Shown here piece by piece: positions 48,164-58,610 of a DNA stretch of 64,000 bases. The notes beneath the pieces are model-generated. The model had not been told where the DNA came from and did no database searches. It saw only the letters and a program-made list of their open reading frames with translations. The DNA is from Astragalus membranaceus (lineage: Eukaryota; Streptophyta; Magnoliopsida; Fabales; Fabaceae). The translations under genes were made by a program, and so were the position numbers. Positions within the stretch are counted from its first letter, which is position 1, and each line of letters begins with the position of its first letter. The DNA lies in the NCBI GenBank assembly GCA_039519185.1, contig CM076854.1, positions 156,608,166 through 156,672,165 on the forward strand, given 5' to 3'.

Positions 48164-48480
48164 GAGACAGGGTTTGGTGCCCTCACGGGTGCCTTACTGC
48201 ATAGTGCCGACTACCCCGTTGCGAAGGTTTTGCTTTCAGACTGCCCCCTGCCAGACGCCCCTCGGCTGGGCGCTGCTTGCTCTTGCCAGGCGCCCTCATG
48301 GGCGCTGGTTACCTTGACTGGCGCACTGCCAGGCGCCCGCATGGGCGCTGGCTGCCTCATTGGTGCCCTGCCAGGCGCCCCTATGGGCGCCCTCCTGGTT
48401 CTGCCAGGCGCCCTCATGGGCGCTGGTTGCTTCTGCCAGGCGCCCTCCTGGCCTTGTGCCCTCTTGGGTGCCGACTTGTG
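48164..48480. repeat. GGCGCC-type array C with local segmental duplication
   Basis: The block from gcgagacagggtttggtgcc to tgccaggcgccctcatggg copies 47505-47660 with about 90 percent identity by eye. It is followed by further caggcgcc units. Confidence 0.75.
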
Positions 48481-49140
48481 TAGACGGGTGCTTGGCACTT
48501 TACTTTATTTTTTGCCGCTCATCTTGTCTCTTAGCCTGCTTTTCTTACCTATGAATTTTCAGGGCTTGCCTGGTGCCGAGGGGAGTTGCTCTTACTATCA
48601 TCCGTTGACGTTCCCGCGAGTCTTTACCGCTTCTAATTCACTGAGGTAACTCCCAGGCGGACTTTCCGCTTATCTTTCTAGCTTCTTTGTTCTTCTGAGC
48701 ATGTCTTGTTTTGTTGACGTCCCCCACCTCAGGGGAGGGGGTGTTCGGCGATGTCTTGTAACTGCTTGTTCCCCCCTGTCCTGCAGGTTGAGAGATGGCG
48801 AGTGATACTGTGCCTTTGGAGGAGCTGGCTTCCCTGGCTTTGTCGTTACCTCTTCTGATGACGATCTGCTGATTGAGCATAAAGAGGTGGAGATTTTTCT
48901 ATGCTGCCTACGACAAAGCGATTGGCCACGCTCAGTGTTTGTATCCGGAAGCCGTTCTAGAGTCGAGCATCTTTCGATTTGATCATGAGGTCTTTGTCAG
49001 GCTTGATTCTCTTGGTTATAACAGGCACGTGCAGGTGGCCCTGGGCGCAAGTCATTGCCTCGTACATCTGAATGAATAATCTCTTATTGCCTCGTGGCAC
49101 AGTTAACTCTGGGGGCAGTTTATCAGAACTTGGTCTGACT

Positions 49141-49645
49141 TTTAACTCCCGTCAGAGGTTGCGACCATATTCGATGCCGCTTCGCACCCCTCTCGGTGAC
49201 TCTGGGGGAGTTTATTCAGATCTCGGTTCGAATTTAACTCCCGTCAGAGGTTGCGACCATATTCGATGCCGCTTTGCACCCCTCTCGGTGACTCTGGGGG
49301 AGTTTATTCAGATCTCGGTCCGAATTTAACTCCTGTCAGAGGTTGCGACCATATTTGATGCCGCTTCGCACCCCTCTCGGTGACTCTGGGGGAGTTTATT
49401 CAGGTCTCGGTCCGAATTTAACTCCTGTCAGAGGTTGCGACCATATTCGATGCCGCTTCGCACCCCTCTCGGTGACTCTGAGGGAGTTTATTCAGATCTC
49501 GGTCCGAATTTAACTCCCGTCAGAGGTTACGACCATATTCGATGCCGCTTCGCTCCCCTCTCGGTGACTCTGGGGGAGTTTATTAAGATCTCGGTCCGAA
49601 TTTAACTCCCGTCAGAGGTTGCGACTTCGATGCCGCCCCGTACCT
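49141..49645. repeat. 92-bp tandem repeat, about 5.4 copies
   Basis: tttaactcccgtcagaggtt starts at 49141, 49233, 49325, 49417, 49509 and 49601, an exact 92-bp period. Copies differ at scattered single bases, so they are recent. Confidence 0.9.
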
Positions 49646-49949
49646 CGTGGCAGAGTTTGATGTTGACTTGCATTGGTCGGGGGATCTCCTCGATGGTGAT
49701 CCCCAGTGGTGCCTCTGGTGGATATTTGGTTTGGTTCCACCGTTGTCCCCCAAGTTGAGTTTATCTCGAGGGATGGTCTTGACTCGACGTTGTCGTTTAG
49801 GATGCCCTCGTAGGTGAGGTCGCCCTTCCGGCTCGTGCCGTTGTCGGGCCTGCTAATTTCGTCGGCTGATCACAGCAATTATCCTGTTGTAGCAATTGTT
49901 TTCTACCATGTGCAAGTAGGGGGAGGTTCCCTTTCTTCCGTTGGTGGCG

Positions 49950-50228
49950 CCCTGTTGCTGCCTTGGCGCCTTGCCAGGCGTCCTTCCGTGTGCTGCCTTA
50001 CGTGCTTATGCACTATCTTTATATCTCATTTTCTCCCGTGCTCATGCACTACTCGAACTTTTCTCTTGCTGCTCCATGGCTCCCAGAGGCAGACCCCGGA
50101 CTCGAAGCGTCACCCATGAGAGCGCCTGGAAAGGCGCCTGTGACGAAGCAGCCAGCGCCCACGAGGGCGTCTTGCAGGGCGCCTGTGACGAAGCAGCCAG
50201 CGCCCACGAGGGCGCCTGTGGTCGCCAA
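49950..50228. repeat. GGCGCC-type array D next to the primer site
   Basis: Short units of gcgcctgtgacgaagcagcc and agcgcccacgagggcgcctg run up to the tRNA-derived block. The last unit ends tgtggtcgccaa, which is also the end of that block. Confidence 0.7.
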
Positions 50229-50262
50229 AAGGTCGTGGGTTCGACTCCCACTGTGGTCGCCA
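50229..50262 (-). other. Primer-binding site carrying a tRNA 3' part
   Basis: The plus strand reads like the 3' part of a mature tRNA: variable-arm end, T-stem gtggg, loop ttcgact, T-stem cccac, acceptor strand tgtggtc, discriminator g and CCA at 50260-50262. The sequence fits a plant tRNA-Arg (UCG type, from memory). One base separates it from the LTR. A normal PBS is 8-18 nt; here similarity extends past position 58, where tRNAs usually carry the m1A stop. Confidence 0.7.
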
Positions 50263-50263
50263 A

Positions 50264-50628
50264 TGTTCTGTACTGAGCAGCTTTTTGGTCGACTGCTGTT
50301 GGTAGGTCCCTTGCTGTCCTGACCGAAGGTCAATGAGCGCCCGGGGGGTACCTGCAAGCCACTCCGATGCTCAAGTCAGTATATAGAATATCAGAGTGAA
50401 GGTACTAAGGATTAGAGATTCAACCTTTCTTAGGGCAAAGTATGCCTGTATTTATAGGAAATCGTGCCCCTTCGTGGATCGTTGGATTGGTAGAGTTGAT
50501 CTTGACCGTCCAAGCATGTTGGGCTCGTGTGAGGTGGACATGGGCTGGATTGATTGGGCTAATCCATTCCAATTGCTGAATGCACCTCCTGGTTTTGCTA
50601 ATAGGACCCCCTGGTTGACTCCAGAACA
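50264..50628 (-). repeat. 5' LTR of the LARD-like element
   Basis: 365 bp, from TGTTCTGTACTGAGC to CCAGAACA on plus, followed by actat. A ggtactaaggattagagat block and a tatttata sequence (near 50448) lie inside. Confidence 0.85.
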
Positions 50629-50633
50629 ACTAT

Positions 50634-51525
50634 GTATTGGGAAAGCAACATCGTACAAAACAAGACAGTTGATGGTTATAGGAGCAAAGGAGTGTCATGC
50701 TATAGATAATGGCTAAAGGAGCAATGGCTCTCAAAACCAAATCTCACAACAACATTGAATGATGTGCCCGGTGCTCCTTGTTTCTTTGCCCTAACCTTAT
50801 TGGACTTGTACACTACATGCCCGCCTTGATAAATTATTTAATATAGGTTTCCAATAAATTATCAATGATATTAAAACAATATTAAATATCAAGTAGATTA
50901 GTCATTGAGAAAGTCGGTGGAAACTACGCACCAATGACATGGTAACTAAAAAAAGGTAAATGTTTAGTATCATCAATTATGAGCACATCTAGAAATGCAT
51001 TATCGCCACTCAATTCACGAGAAAATCAATTATCTAAATTAACCTCACCGCAACCAAAATTATTGTGTAGTAATTGTCCCTTTCATTTGTGTGCCTGACT
51101 GAATTGTTAAGTTCAAATATTTACTCCTCTATCCAAGAGTAGTTGTATAACCATAAACAGCCCAATATCTATGATATGCTCATTTGAGCACGATCATGCA
51201 TTTTGACGCTTCACTCTACATATGCTTAAGACACTACTCTTATAATGTAGGATGGGCGAATCTTATCTACCTGTATCCCTCTACACTATATTCATTGTAG
51301 ATGCATGCAATAACAATATTTATGATCATCCTATATAGATGTCGTTTGATAACAATTCATAGAAAATAAGTAGCCTATCATAACTATGTAGTTAATCGAT
51401 ATTTAAATAAATAATAATTAGTATGTAGTTAATCATTGACTCATATCATGTCCAACCGTAAACCATATATGAAGTGATAAACAAACCATCCTAAGAGCAC
51501 TTTTAATTTAATTTAATTGGACCAA
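50634..51525. other. AT-rich intergenic sequence
   Basis: No supported gene was found. Confidence 0.5.
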
Positions 51526-51529
51526 ACTC

Positions 51530-51800
51530 ATGGAAGTCCCAAGTTGGATAGTGATATGAACTTATTAGTGATTATAAGTTAAGGGAGACCCTCACCATGA
51601 GGTAGACTTTGCTGAGCCAAAACCCAAATATGAAAAATGGTGTCTGAGCTTATTGAGATTTGTTGGGTTATCACTATCAAACTATTATCGTGTCACTTAG
51701 GTCACGCTTGTCGTGTCATTCTATAATTATACGTAGGGTACAACTCTTACCCCATGTTTTAGAGTTGAATTTGGTCTAAATCCACTTTTAAAGATATAAT
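51530..51800 (+). repeat. Decayed TRIM-like element
   Basis: aagtcccaagttggatagtg, gattataagttaagggagac and gtgtcacttaggtcacgct match, in order, degraded parts of the TRIM at 34189-34477. LTR borders are lost. Confidence 0.4.
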
Positions 51801-52920
51801 AGCGCTAATTCAGTTGGAGAATAGGTCTTACGTTGAACAAAATAAAGACGATTCAAATGTATATAAGATGAGGATTTCGAGTCCAAATCCTCTAGACTTT
51901 TTGGACAAGAAAATAACTTCAAAACTTAATATATAAACTAATTCATTCCTCCCATTGGGCTCAACCTTAAGGGCCCGTTTGATAGTATAGAGACATGATA
52001 GGATATGAATTTGCAAGACAAACAAACATCAAGATGAATTTGCATTGACCAATAGTAATGAAGTTTTGCAAATCCTATTTTCTTATCACAAAAGCATCAT
52101 AGTGGAATCCAATTTTGATTGTACGTAAGCAGGAGCCCTGTTTCTATCCAATAATGGGCCACGTTTGCTTTGTTAATTAGTTGGCACAAACTGTTTTTGC
52201 TTTTGCTAATACTTTTATTTTAGCCCCTTAATTTAGCTTTGCTGTCATTTGTTTGTTAATAAAAGGATTTTACATGCTCTAAATCATACTTTTTTTCGCC
52301 AATATCTAGAAAAAAAATCATATTTATTCGTAGTTGTTAGTTGTTAGTTATGGGTCTAGTTACCAAAATGAGAGGGGTTATGAAAATGGGGAGAGAAATA
52401 AAAATCATTCAACAAGAAATAAAAAAGGCTGGCCCTTCAATACATGTGACACGATTTAGTTAAATTGATATCATATCAAAGAGAAAGAAATTGGAGATAT
52501 AATGATGACCAGATGGGAGAGAGACATTTGATTATGTCCTATGGGAACAAGGCGTTGATATGAAAACGATGTTTTAGAACACAAACATTAATTATTGATG
52601 GAAAAAAATGGACAAGTCTAGTACTTTGTGATTATTATTAGCACCAAAGAATCTTGATAAGGTTGTGGTTCCTTAACCCTTATAATGAAAAGGCTTGTCT
52701 CCAGATTTTGGTTTCCGGAGTCACTTTCTGATAGCTACCCAAATGAACTAGAGTAATGCATATAAATAATTTTACCATGGAGGAAAACGTAGTTTTTATT
52801 TTATTTTTTTATAAAAGTTTAGTGTTTTGTATTTGTTAATATGTAAAAGAAAAAGATATTTGAATACTCAAAATTTCTTGTGCAACACTTGATTAATGCA
52901 GTACAAATTATGATTAATTC
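51801..52920. other. AT-rich intergenic sequence
   Basis: No supported gene was found. Confidence 0.5.
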
Positions 52921-52924
52921 GAGT

Positions 52925-53185
52925 CTGAACTAAGGAATTTCTTAGTAATTGTTACTAAATAGCATAATAATCATTTTCCTATTAACAAAAAAATTCGGTA
53001 ACCACACAAACACTAAATTGTGGTTAGTATGTACTAACCATTGGATTGTTGTATAATAATGGTTAGTATATATACTGACCACACAAACACTAAATTGTGG
53101 TTAGTATATACTAACCATTGGAGTGTTGTATAATGGTTACCGAAAAATTTAGTAATTATTACTAAGGAATTTCTTAGTATTATAA
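52925..53185. mobile_element. MITE-like inverted repeat element
   Basis: Ends actaaggaatttcttagtaa and ttactaaggaatttcttagt are inverted. In between are inverted and direct copies of aaattgtggttagtat...actaaccattgg. A related copy is scattered through 39720-40650. Superfamily is uncertain. Confidence 0.55.
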
Positions 53186-53189
53186 GTCT

Positions 53190-54240
53190 TTGCCGAATAA
53201 TTAAATTTTACAGGTGGGTACTGGGTAAGCATAAATTTTAACGTTATTAACAATTATTTAATTATTAATAACTAAATAAATTATTCGGCAAAGAAAAAAA
53301 TTTAGTAATTATTACTAAATCCTAACTAGTTAATACATTGCTTACGTACAAGAGAGGAAAAGAAAAATCCTAACTAGTTAGGTTTCTCCGAAAATTCAGA
53401 TTTCGAATTTTATCACTACAATAAAATAAAATAAGTGTTTGGTTAGGCATTTTTCTGCTAAACTAGTTAATGAGTTACTGGAACAAAAGTTAACGGGACA
53501 GTTGGAAAGAGATAGCTTCCAAATTTTGGTGATTTTGAGAAGGTAGAACAGAGTGGGAGGAGGTAAACAAGTCAAAAAGGAGTAGAACAAGTTAGTTAAA
53601 AAGTAGGATGGGATTATTGACAATGAAATTGACTGGGCCAACAAGACTTGAAAAGCTGATAAAGTTTGGGGGGTCATGGTTGGCATTGGACAAAGTTTAA
53701 CGATTGGCTCACTGAAAGAAAAGTAAGAAAGGATCAAAAGAAGGTACTGCATGTGCTGAAGAACTGAATTATTGAAGCATAGAAGAAACTACAAGGACAT
53801 GTAGAAACAGAAACAGCATCTTTTGTCAAAATTTTAAGGTGAGTTTGAAAAAAGTGTCTTCTCCACCCTGTGGTTTGCTTCTACATACACCACTTCTTAA
53901 TCTCGTCTCACTCCTATCTTAGAAATCAACTATGTAACTAATTAGCTGGCCCATTTTGATAATGGTTAGAAAGAAAAGGGCTTGGTGTGGGGAATGAAAA
54001 TTATTGGTTATAACTTATAGGCAATGTAGGTATCAATTAAAATTACAACATACATATAGGTGATAATGACTTTATTTTTTATATTTAACAAAACTCGAGA
54101 GTATCGCAGAATTCTCCATGTTTTAAAAGTACAAAATAAATAAATATGGGAGTAACTATTGACAATACTCAAATCAATAGTACAAAATATAGTAAACTTA
54201 CCGAATGAGTACAAAATAAAGTAATTAATTTTAATAATTT
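53190..54240. other. Sequence upstream of the PMD pseudogene
   Basis: A 118-codon minus frame at 53752-53396 is hydrophobic but resembles nothing I know. The upstream end of the PMD-carrying element should be in or left of here but was not found. Confidence 0.4.
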
Positions 54241-54264
54241 ATTAATTACTTTTATTTTTTTACA

Positions 54265-55685
54265 GGACCGGGGTAAGATTAAAGTTGCTTCCCATAGGGG
54301 GAAGATACTGAAGATGAGACCTCAGCAGCACCACCCACATATAGCGGGATGGTTGCAGCAGGCGCATCTTTTTGAGCTGGACATCACACCTCTCAACAAC
54401 ATCAACCACGAGCTCATATCAGCTTTTGTGGAGAGGTGGCATTCTGAGACCAACTCATTCCACATGCCGTGGGGGGAGATGACAGTGACGTTGGACGACG
54501 TGTCTGCGTTGCTCCACTTGCCGCTCACCGGCACATCGTTGGCGCATCGGCCACATTTTAACAGTGCTGATGCTATTCGGGCTGGAGTTGACCTGCTGGG
54601 GTAGACCACACAGCCTGCTGGCAAGAGTGTCAGTTCAACAGGGGACCGGCATTCAGATTTTCTTTCTTGACGGCCGCATACACACAGAACATAGAGCGCG
54701 GCCATCTTGATCAGGCGGCACGGTGCTATCGGCTACACTTGTTGGGCAGCACCATTTTTGCCGACAAGAGTCACACATATGTCCCTGTCAAGTGGGTGAC
54801 TCTTATTTCGGACTTTGCCATGTGTGGCCAGTGGGCTTGGGGTCCAGCTGCTCTAGCTATTCTCTACGAGCAGCTGAATGATGCTTGTTAGTGGGAGACG
54901 TCGCAGATTGGCGGATACGCTTCTCTACTGCAGGTAATTAATTAATTAATTAATTATTTTTATTTCTTTTTAATTACTTTTATTTATATAATTACTTATT
55001 TATTTTATTATTATTTTAGTGCTGGATATATGAGTATTTCCCCACCATCGTGGTGCCGAAAGACTTCGGTGCCAGTGAACTTCCACGTTGCAGCAGGTGG
55101 GCGAACAAGAAGTGCGATAGTATCAAGCTTCCGGAGTTTCGGCAACTGCTGGATGACTTGCAGAGGGAGCAGGTCATATGGAGCCCCTGGGACGACCACA
55201 GACAGTACCTCTGGTTTCACAACATTTCATTATTCAGAGGTTGGCTGCTGTGGGGGGATGTGGTGGTGCCTTATATGCCAGACAGGGTCCGTTGGCAGTT
55301 TGAATATTTCCAGCAGATGCCTAATCCACCTATTTCGGGCCCACGTCCATCTCCGGAGGTCATAGTACAGCAGCTGATGTTCTATCAGTCCCCAGCGCGG
55401 GCTTTCAGGGACAGCGGTCGATGGACACCCGTCCGGGGTGCTTGTGATGACGAGTACCTACCATCGTACTTCCAGGTGTCCATTCCCCGCCTGACTCCGG
55501 CTCCGCCTTCACCTCCAGCTCCGCCTCCAGAGAATGTTGGTCCACTTCCCTATGAGTCCAGGGAGAGAGTAGCTAGGCATGTCCAGGATGCCTATGATAG
55601 TCTATTGGCAGTCGACGGAGTCGACGGCATTCCTGAGGATGTCTATGATAGTCTGTTGGCTGCTTTACAGATTTTGAACATTTAG
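54265..55685 (+). pseudogene. Plant mobile domain (PMD, MAIN-like) pseudogene
   Basis: A first exon (54265-54932) follows a tttttacag acceptor and reads GWLQQAHLFELDITPLNNIN, then ALVERWH-like and FHMPWGEMTVTLDDVSALLH. A one-base loss near 54601 (ctgctgggg/gtagac) shifts the frame, and a TAG at 54889-54891 breaks it again. After an 87-bp intron (54933-55019) the last exon 55020-55685 is open for 221 codons (CWIYEYFP, VIWSPWDDHRQYLWF) with a Pro-rich tail. This is the PMD found in MAIN/MAIL1 and often carried by MULE and gypsy transposons. The N-terminal exons are missing. Confidence 0.85.
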
Positions 55686-55785
55686 TTGTATTATTTTTTG
55701 TATTTTTGTTGTATTATTTCGCGTAATTTGATTTCACGTTCGGTTACAATTATTTTGCGCGATTTTAAATAAAAAAAAAACTTTT

Positions 55786-55947
55786 TTTTTACAAATTTCC
55801 GGAAATACCTCTTTCTGAGGTATTTCCGGAAAACCCATATTTCTGCCTTCCGGAAATATGTGTATTTCCGAAAATTTGTAAAAAAAATAATTTTTAAGGG
55901 TATTTTGGGGATTTAGCGTAAAAGGGGGGTACAAAAAAAAACACCCC
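55786..55947. repeat. Mutator-like terminal repeat beside the PMD pseudogene
   Basis: The sequence ends aagggtattttggggattt, then ggggggtacaaaaaaaaacacccc. That layout matches the terminus of the element at 10167-11347 (gggtattttcgggtttcac, gggggtacataaaaaaaaaccc). It also contains palindromic ttccggaaatacc/ggtatttccggaa units, analogous to the cggattta array there. The left partner was not found. Confidence 0.6.
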
Positions 55948-55959
55948 TAAAACTATTGT

Positions 55960-56240
55960 CCCTATTTAATTGATAAATCCGTAATTTAAAAATAAATTAC
56001 GGATTTATCTATTTAATTGATCAATCCGTAATGTATTTTTAAATTATGGATTTATCAATTAATTAGATAAATCCGTAAAAAATATAAAAATTATATACCG
56101 GAATTACCTTTTAGTGGTAAATTCGAAAAACCAATTTTTTTTGTCCAAACGCTGTAAATGTGAGATAATAGTGAGAGGGGTAAAATGGGAATTTCATGTC
56201 ATATATGGGGTAGAAAAATCAACACCCAAAACAAAATTAT
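55960..56240. repeat. Palindromic aaatccgtaat array
   Basis: ttgataaatccgtaattt and its complements occur about five times. A possible terminal-like ggggtagaaaaatcaacaccc is near 56209-56230. It may be the end of another related Mutator-like copy. Confidence 0.5.
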
Positions 56241-56348
56241 CCTGGCCGTTAAAAGAGAGAAAAGAGAGACATAACTTGAATGAATACTGTGTGTCTCGGA
56301 ATTAGAGGAAAATAGATCCTTATATTCATTTAATGGCTCGGAATTATT

Positions 56349-56485
56349 TTTTTTTTCGATAAGCAATATTAGTAGGGGTGGGGAATGTTAGTTTCCGGGA
56401 GTTAAACTCGGGACCTCCTTCTCGCACTCATTTGGTGCACTCCTTCGATATCCCTTAGCTCGCCAACTGAGCTACCTACTTGGGA
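56349..56485 (-). mobile_element. tRNA-derived SINE (137 bp)
   Basis: On the minus strand it starts with a tRNA-like head: ggtagctcagttggcgagct (box A) and gagtttaactcccgg (box B). It ends in an A-rich tail (plus-strand T run at 56349). It is flanked by taatggctcggaattatt (56331-56348) and taatgggtcggaattatt (56486-56503), an 18-bp duplication with one mismatch. Confidence 0.8.
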
Positions 56486-56503
56486 TAATGGGTCGGAATT
56501 ATT

Positions 56504-56933
56504 GTTTTGTGAATAGAAGTTTGCAGTCTTAAAATACCCTTCTCTGGGTTAAAATGGATGAGCATAAAAAGGCAGAATCAGACAAATATTAAAAAACAAA
56601 TAAGCATGATTAGTTTTCCATATGCTTTAGAATTTAGCTTCTCAATGTGTCTCTTTAGGCCGAGTAGCAGAGTATAATTAATCGGACATAATGATACCTT
56701 TTGCCAAGCAATTAAGAGAATGTTGCATTCTATGTACAATTTTATGCTTTGAAATTCAGCACTAAGCTAAGAGACAAGGGAACAAGGAACAAGTGGACAC
56801 GGAGAAGGTTTCACAATGCAATAATGTTGTCAGAGTATACGATGGTAAATACTAAAGACTTATATAAAAAAGGAAAATAGTTCTTTCTTATATTTTCATA
56901 TTTCTGAATTTTACTCTCTTTTCTATATATACT
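56504..56933. other. AT-rich spacer
   Basis: No gene is supported. The last five bases, atact, are presumably the left target-site duplication of the next element; the right copy is outside the window. Confidence 0.5.
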
Positions 56934-57179
56934 TGTAACATCCTCAAAATAATTAGGCGAATTGTTTGGATGTTAACCCAATAGGAGTAATTTAGTACCT
57001 GACTGGTAAATTTAGTAAGTACTAAAATTATTTACTGGATAACATTAAGTCGTTAACTGGATAATACGGGTCAATGAAGTTTTGGAATCGAAATAAGGGA
57101 TAAAGATCAATACGGTAATTGGACCACGCTACCACCTATTTAATAATTAAATATGTGTTGTGTGTGTGTGTGATTAAAG

Positions 57180-57305
57180 AAAATAAAAGAATGAAAGAAA
57201 AGAAAGAAAGAAGAGATACGCGCAGAAGAGGAAAAGGAGAAGAAAAGAGAAGAAAGGAAGAGAAAGAAGAAGAGGAAAGAAGAAGAGAAAGGAAGAAGAA
57301 GTGTG
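57180..57305 (+). repeat. GA-rich purine tract in the LTR
   Basis: About 125 bp is almost entirely A and G (gaaagaaaagaaagaaagaa and so on), broken only by atacgcgc. It lies just downstream of the TATA-like box and gives spurious long frames on both strands. Confidence 0.85.
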
Positions 57306-57883
57306 AAGCCCACCCTCTCAAATTTCATCACCATCATCCCCTTACTTCCCTCTACAAAACCCTATAACTTGGTAAGCTTTCCCTCAATTTTTCCCCTATT
57401 TTATGGCCTACGAATTTGGGGAGGTTTTGGAGGTGATTTGGCGAAATCGTGGGTTGTGTGATCAAATTGATGATTGAATCATGCTTAGGAACGAAGCTAG
57501 GAGCGGATTGAACGCGATTGGAAGCTCGGAACGAAGTTAGGAGCGATTCGGTGATTTTGACATATCGGTGATTTCGGCTCGGCAACGACTTTCGCTTCAA
57601 GGGTGAGTTTTACTCACGTTTAGGTTTATTCCATTTTGAAATGAATTGTGTGATTTGTTTTCGAAAGATTTTGAGTCGAAAACGTTATTTTGAAATATAT
57701 TGCGTTTTAACGAAATTCGTAATCGTTGAGTTTTTGATTGAATTGCTTGATTGTTTGATGTTGATTGGACTGGTATATTGTCTGGTATTATCTGTTTTTG
57801 AGTTAGGAATCAATCGGGGCGAGTTTCGGATCGATCGGAAAGCAAAATTTCACAAAACAGGGCATTTTGGCAATGCTGTCAAA

Positions 57884-58000
57884 CGCGCACGACCCGTGCG
57901 TCTCAGGCACACGACCCGTGCGCCTGGTTCGGGTTCAGTGTGCAAAAATGTCAAACAGGGGGCGCACGACCCGTGCGTCCAGGGGCACGACCCGTGCGCC
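57884..58000 (+). repeat. Four cgcacgacccgtgcg hairpins
   Basis: Four copies of gcacgacccgtgcg occur near 57885, 57908, 57963 and 57984. Each has complementary arms cgcacg and cgtgcg (or cacg/cgtg) around a 3-base loop. Confidence 0.85.
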
Positions 58001-58403
58001 CAGTTCTGTCCAAAATTTTCAAGTTGTCCAAAATAATTCCGTTTTGATCCCAATCCTCTCCTAATCCTTTCCTAACTCTTATATAATGATATTAGGCTTA
58101 TGACGCCATGATTTTGGGTGTGTTACAAAGGGTTTTATAAAACGCTTTTTGATGTTTAAACCGTTTCGAAAAACCGAATAATAGTACACGTGTGCGGATA
58201 CGTTTTATTGATAACAAATGGACTATGAGTCCTATGTGGTAAAGTAAAATTTAATGAACTAAATGTTCATAGTGTTGTAGATATACGTATATAGTATATC
58301 GAGTTGGGTGACGACCCATGTGTAACATACTAGGCGGGGCAGTCATGATCCCCTTCCCTAGGCTCCATGCCAATGGGAGAATGTACTATTGGTAGGGGGG
58401 TTC

Positions 58404-58610
58404 ACCGGGATTAGCGATGTTCCGCAGTCGGTGTTATGTTAAAGATTATTGTGCGATACACCGGGATTAGCATGGTTTTGCAGTCGGTGCCGTACTTGTT
58501 GTGTTGCGCGATACACCGGGATTAGCATGGTTTTGCAGTCGGTGCCGCACTTTATTTATTTTACGACATACCGGGAGTAGCAGCGTTTTGCAGTCGGTGT
58601 CGTGTTATGT
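58404..58610 (+). repeat. caccgggattagca tandem repeat
   Basis: Four units of about 60 bp contain caccgggattagc(atg)gtt and gcagtcggtg. Caccg at the start and cggtg at the end of each can pair. Confidence 0.8.

Larger units (their letters stand above)
40799..50628 (-). mobile_element. Gene-poor LTR retrotransposon (LARD-like)
   Basis: 365-367-bp LTRs lie at 40799-41165 and 50264-50628. They have TGTTCTG/CAGAACA ends and the 5-bp duplication actat. Orientation is minus: tttgggggcaac next to the left LTR is the polypurine tract, and a tRNA 3'-end copy next to the right LTR is the primer site. Without the CACTA insertion it is about 5.1 kb. The interior has no gag, protease, RT or integrase. 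It is mostly GC-rich tandem arrays with repetitive frames on both strands, so it must depend on enzymes of another element. Confidence 0.8.

Noticed and set aside
47859..48317. Regular direct repeats resembling a CRISPR array
   Set aside because: The repeat spacing is a plain tandem 72-bp unit with repeated, not unique, spacers. It lies inside a plant LTR element and no cas genes are present.
50229..50262. A tRNA gene
   Set aside because: Only the 3' part is present, with no D-arm or anticodon arm, and CCA is encoded. It is a primer-site relic.
53396..53752. A 118-codon hydrophobic minus-strand frame
   Set aside because: It has AT-rich composition, no homology I recognise and no gene context.
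56349..56485. A tRNA gene on the minus strand
   Set aside because: The head is tRNA-like, but it cannot fold into a full cloverleaf by eye and it is bounded by an 18-bp duplication with an A tail, as in a SINE.
57119..57367. Lys/Glu-rich and Ser/Phe-rich frames in the LTR
   Set aside because: They are read through a simple purine tract and repeated in the 3' LTR.
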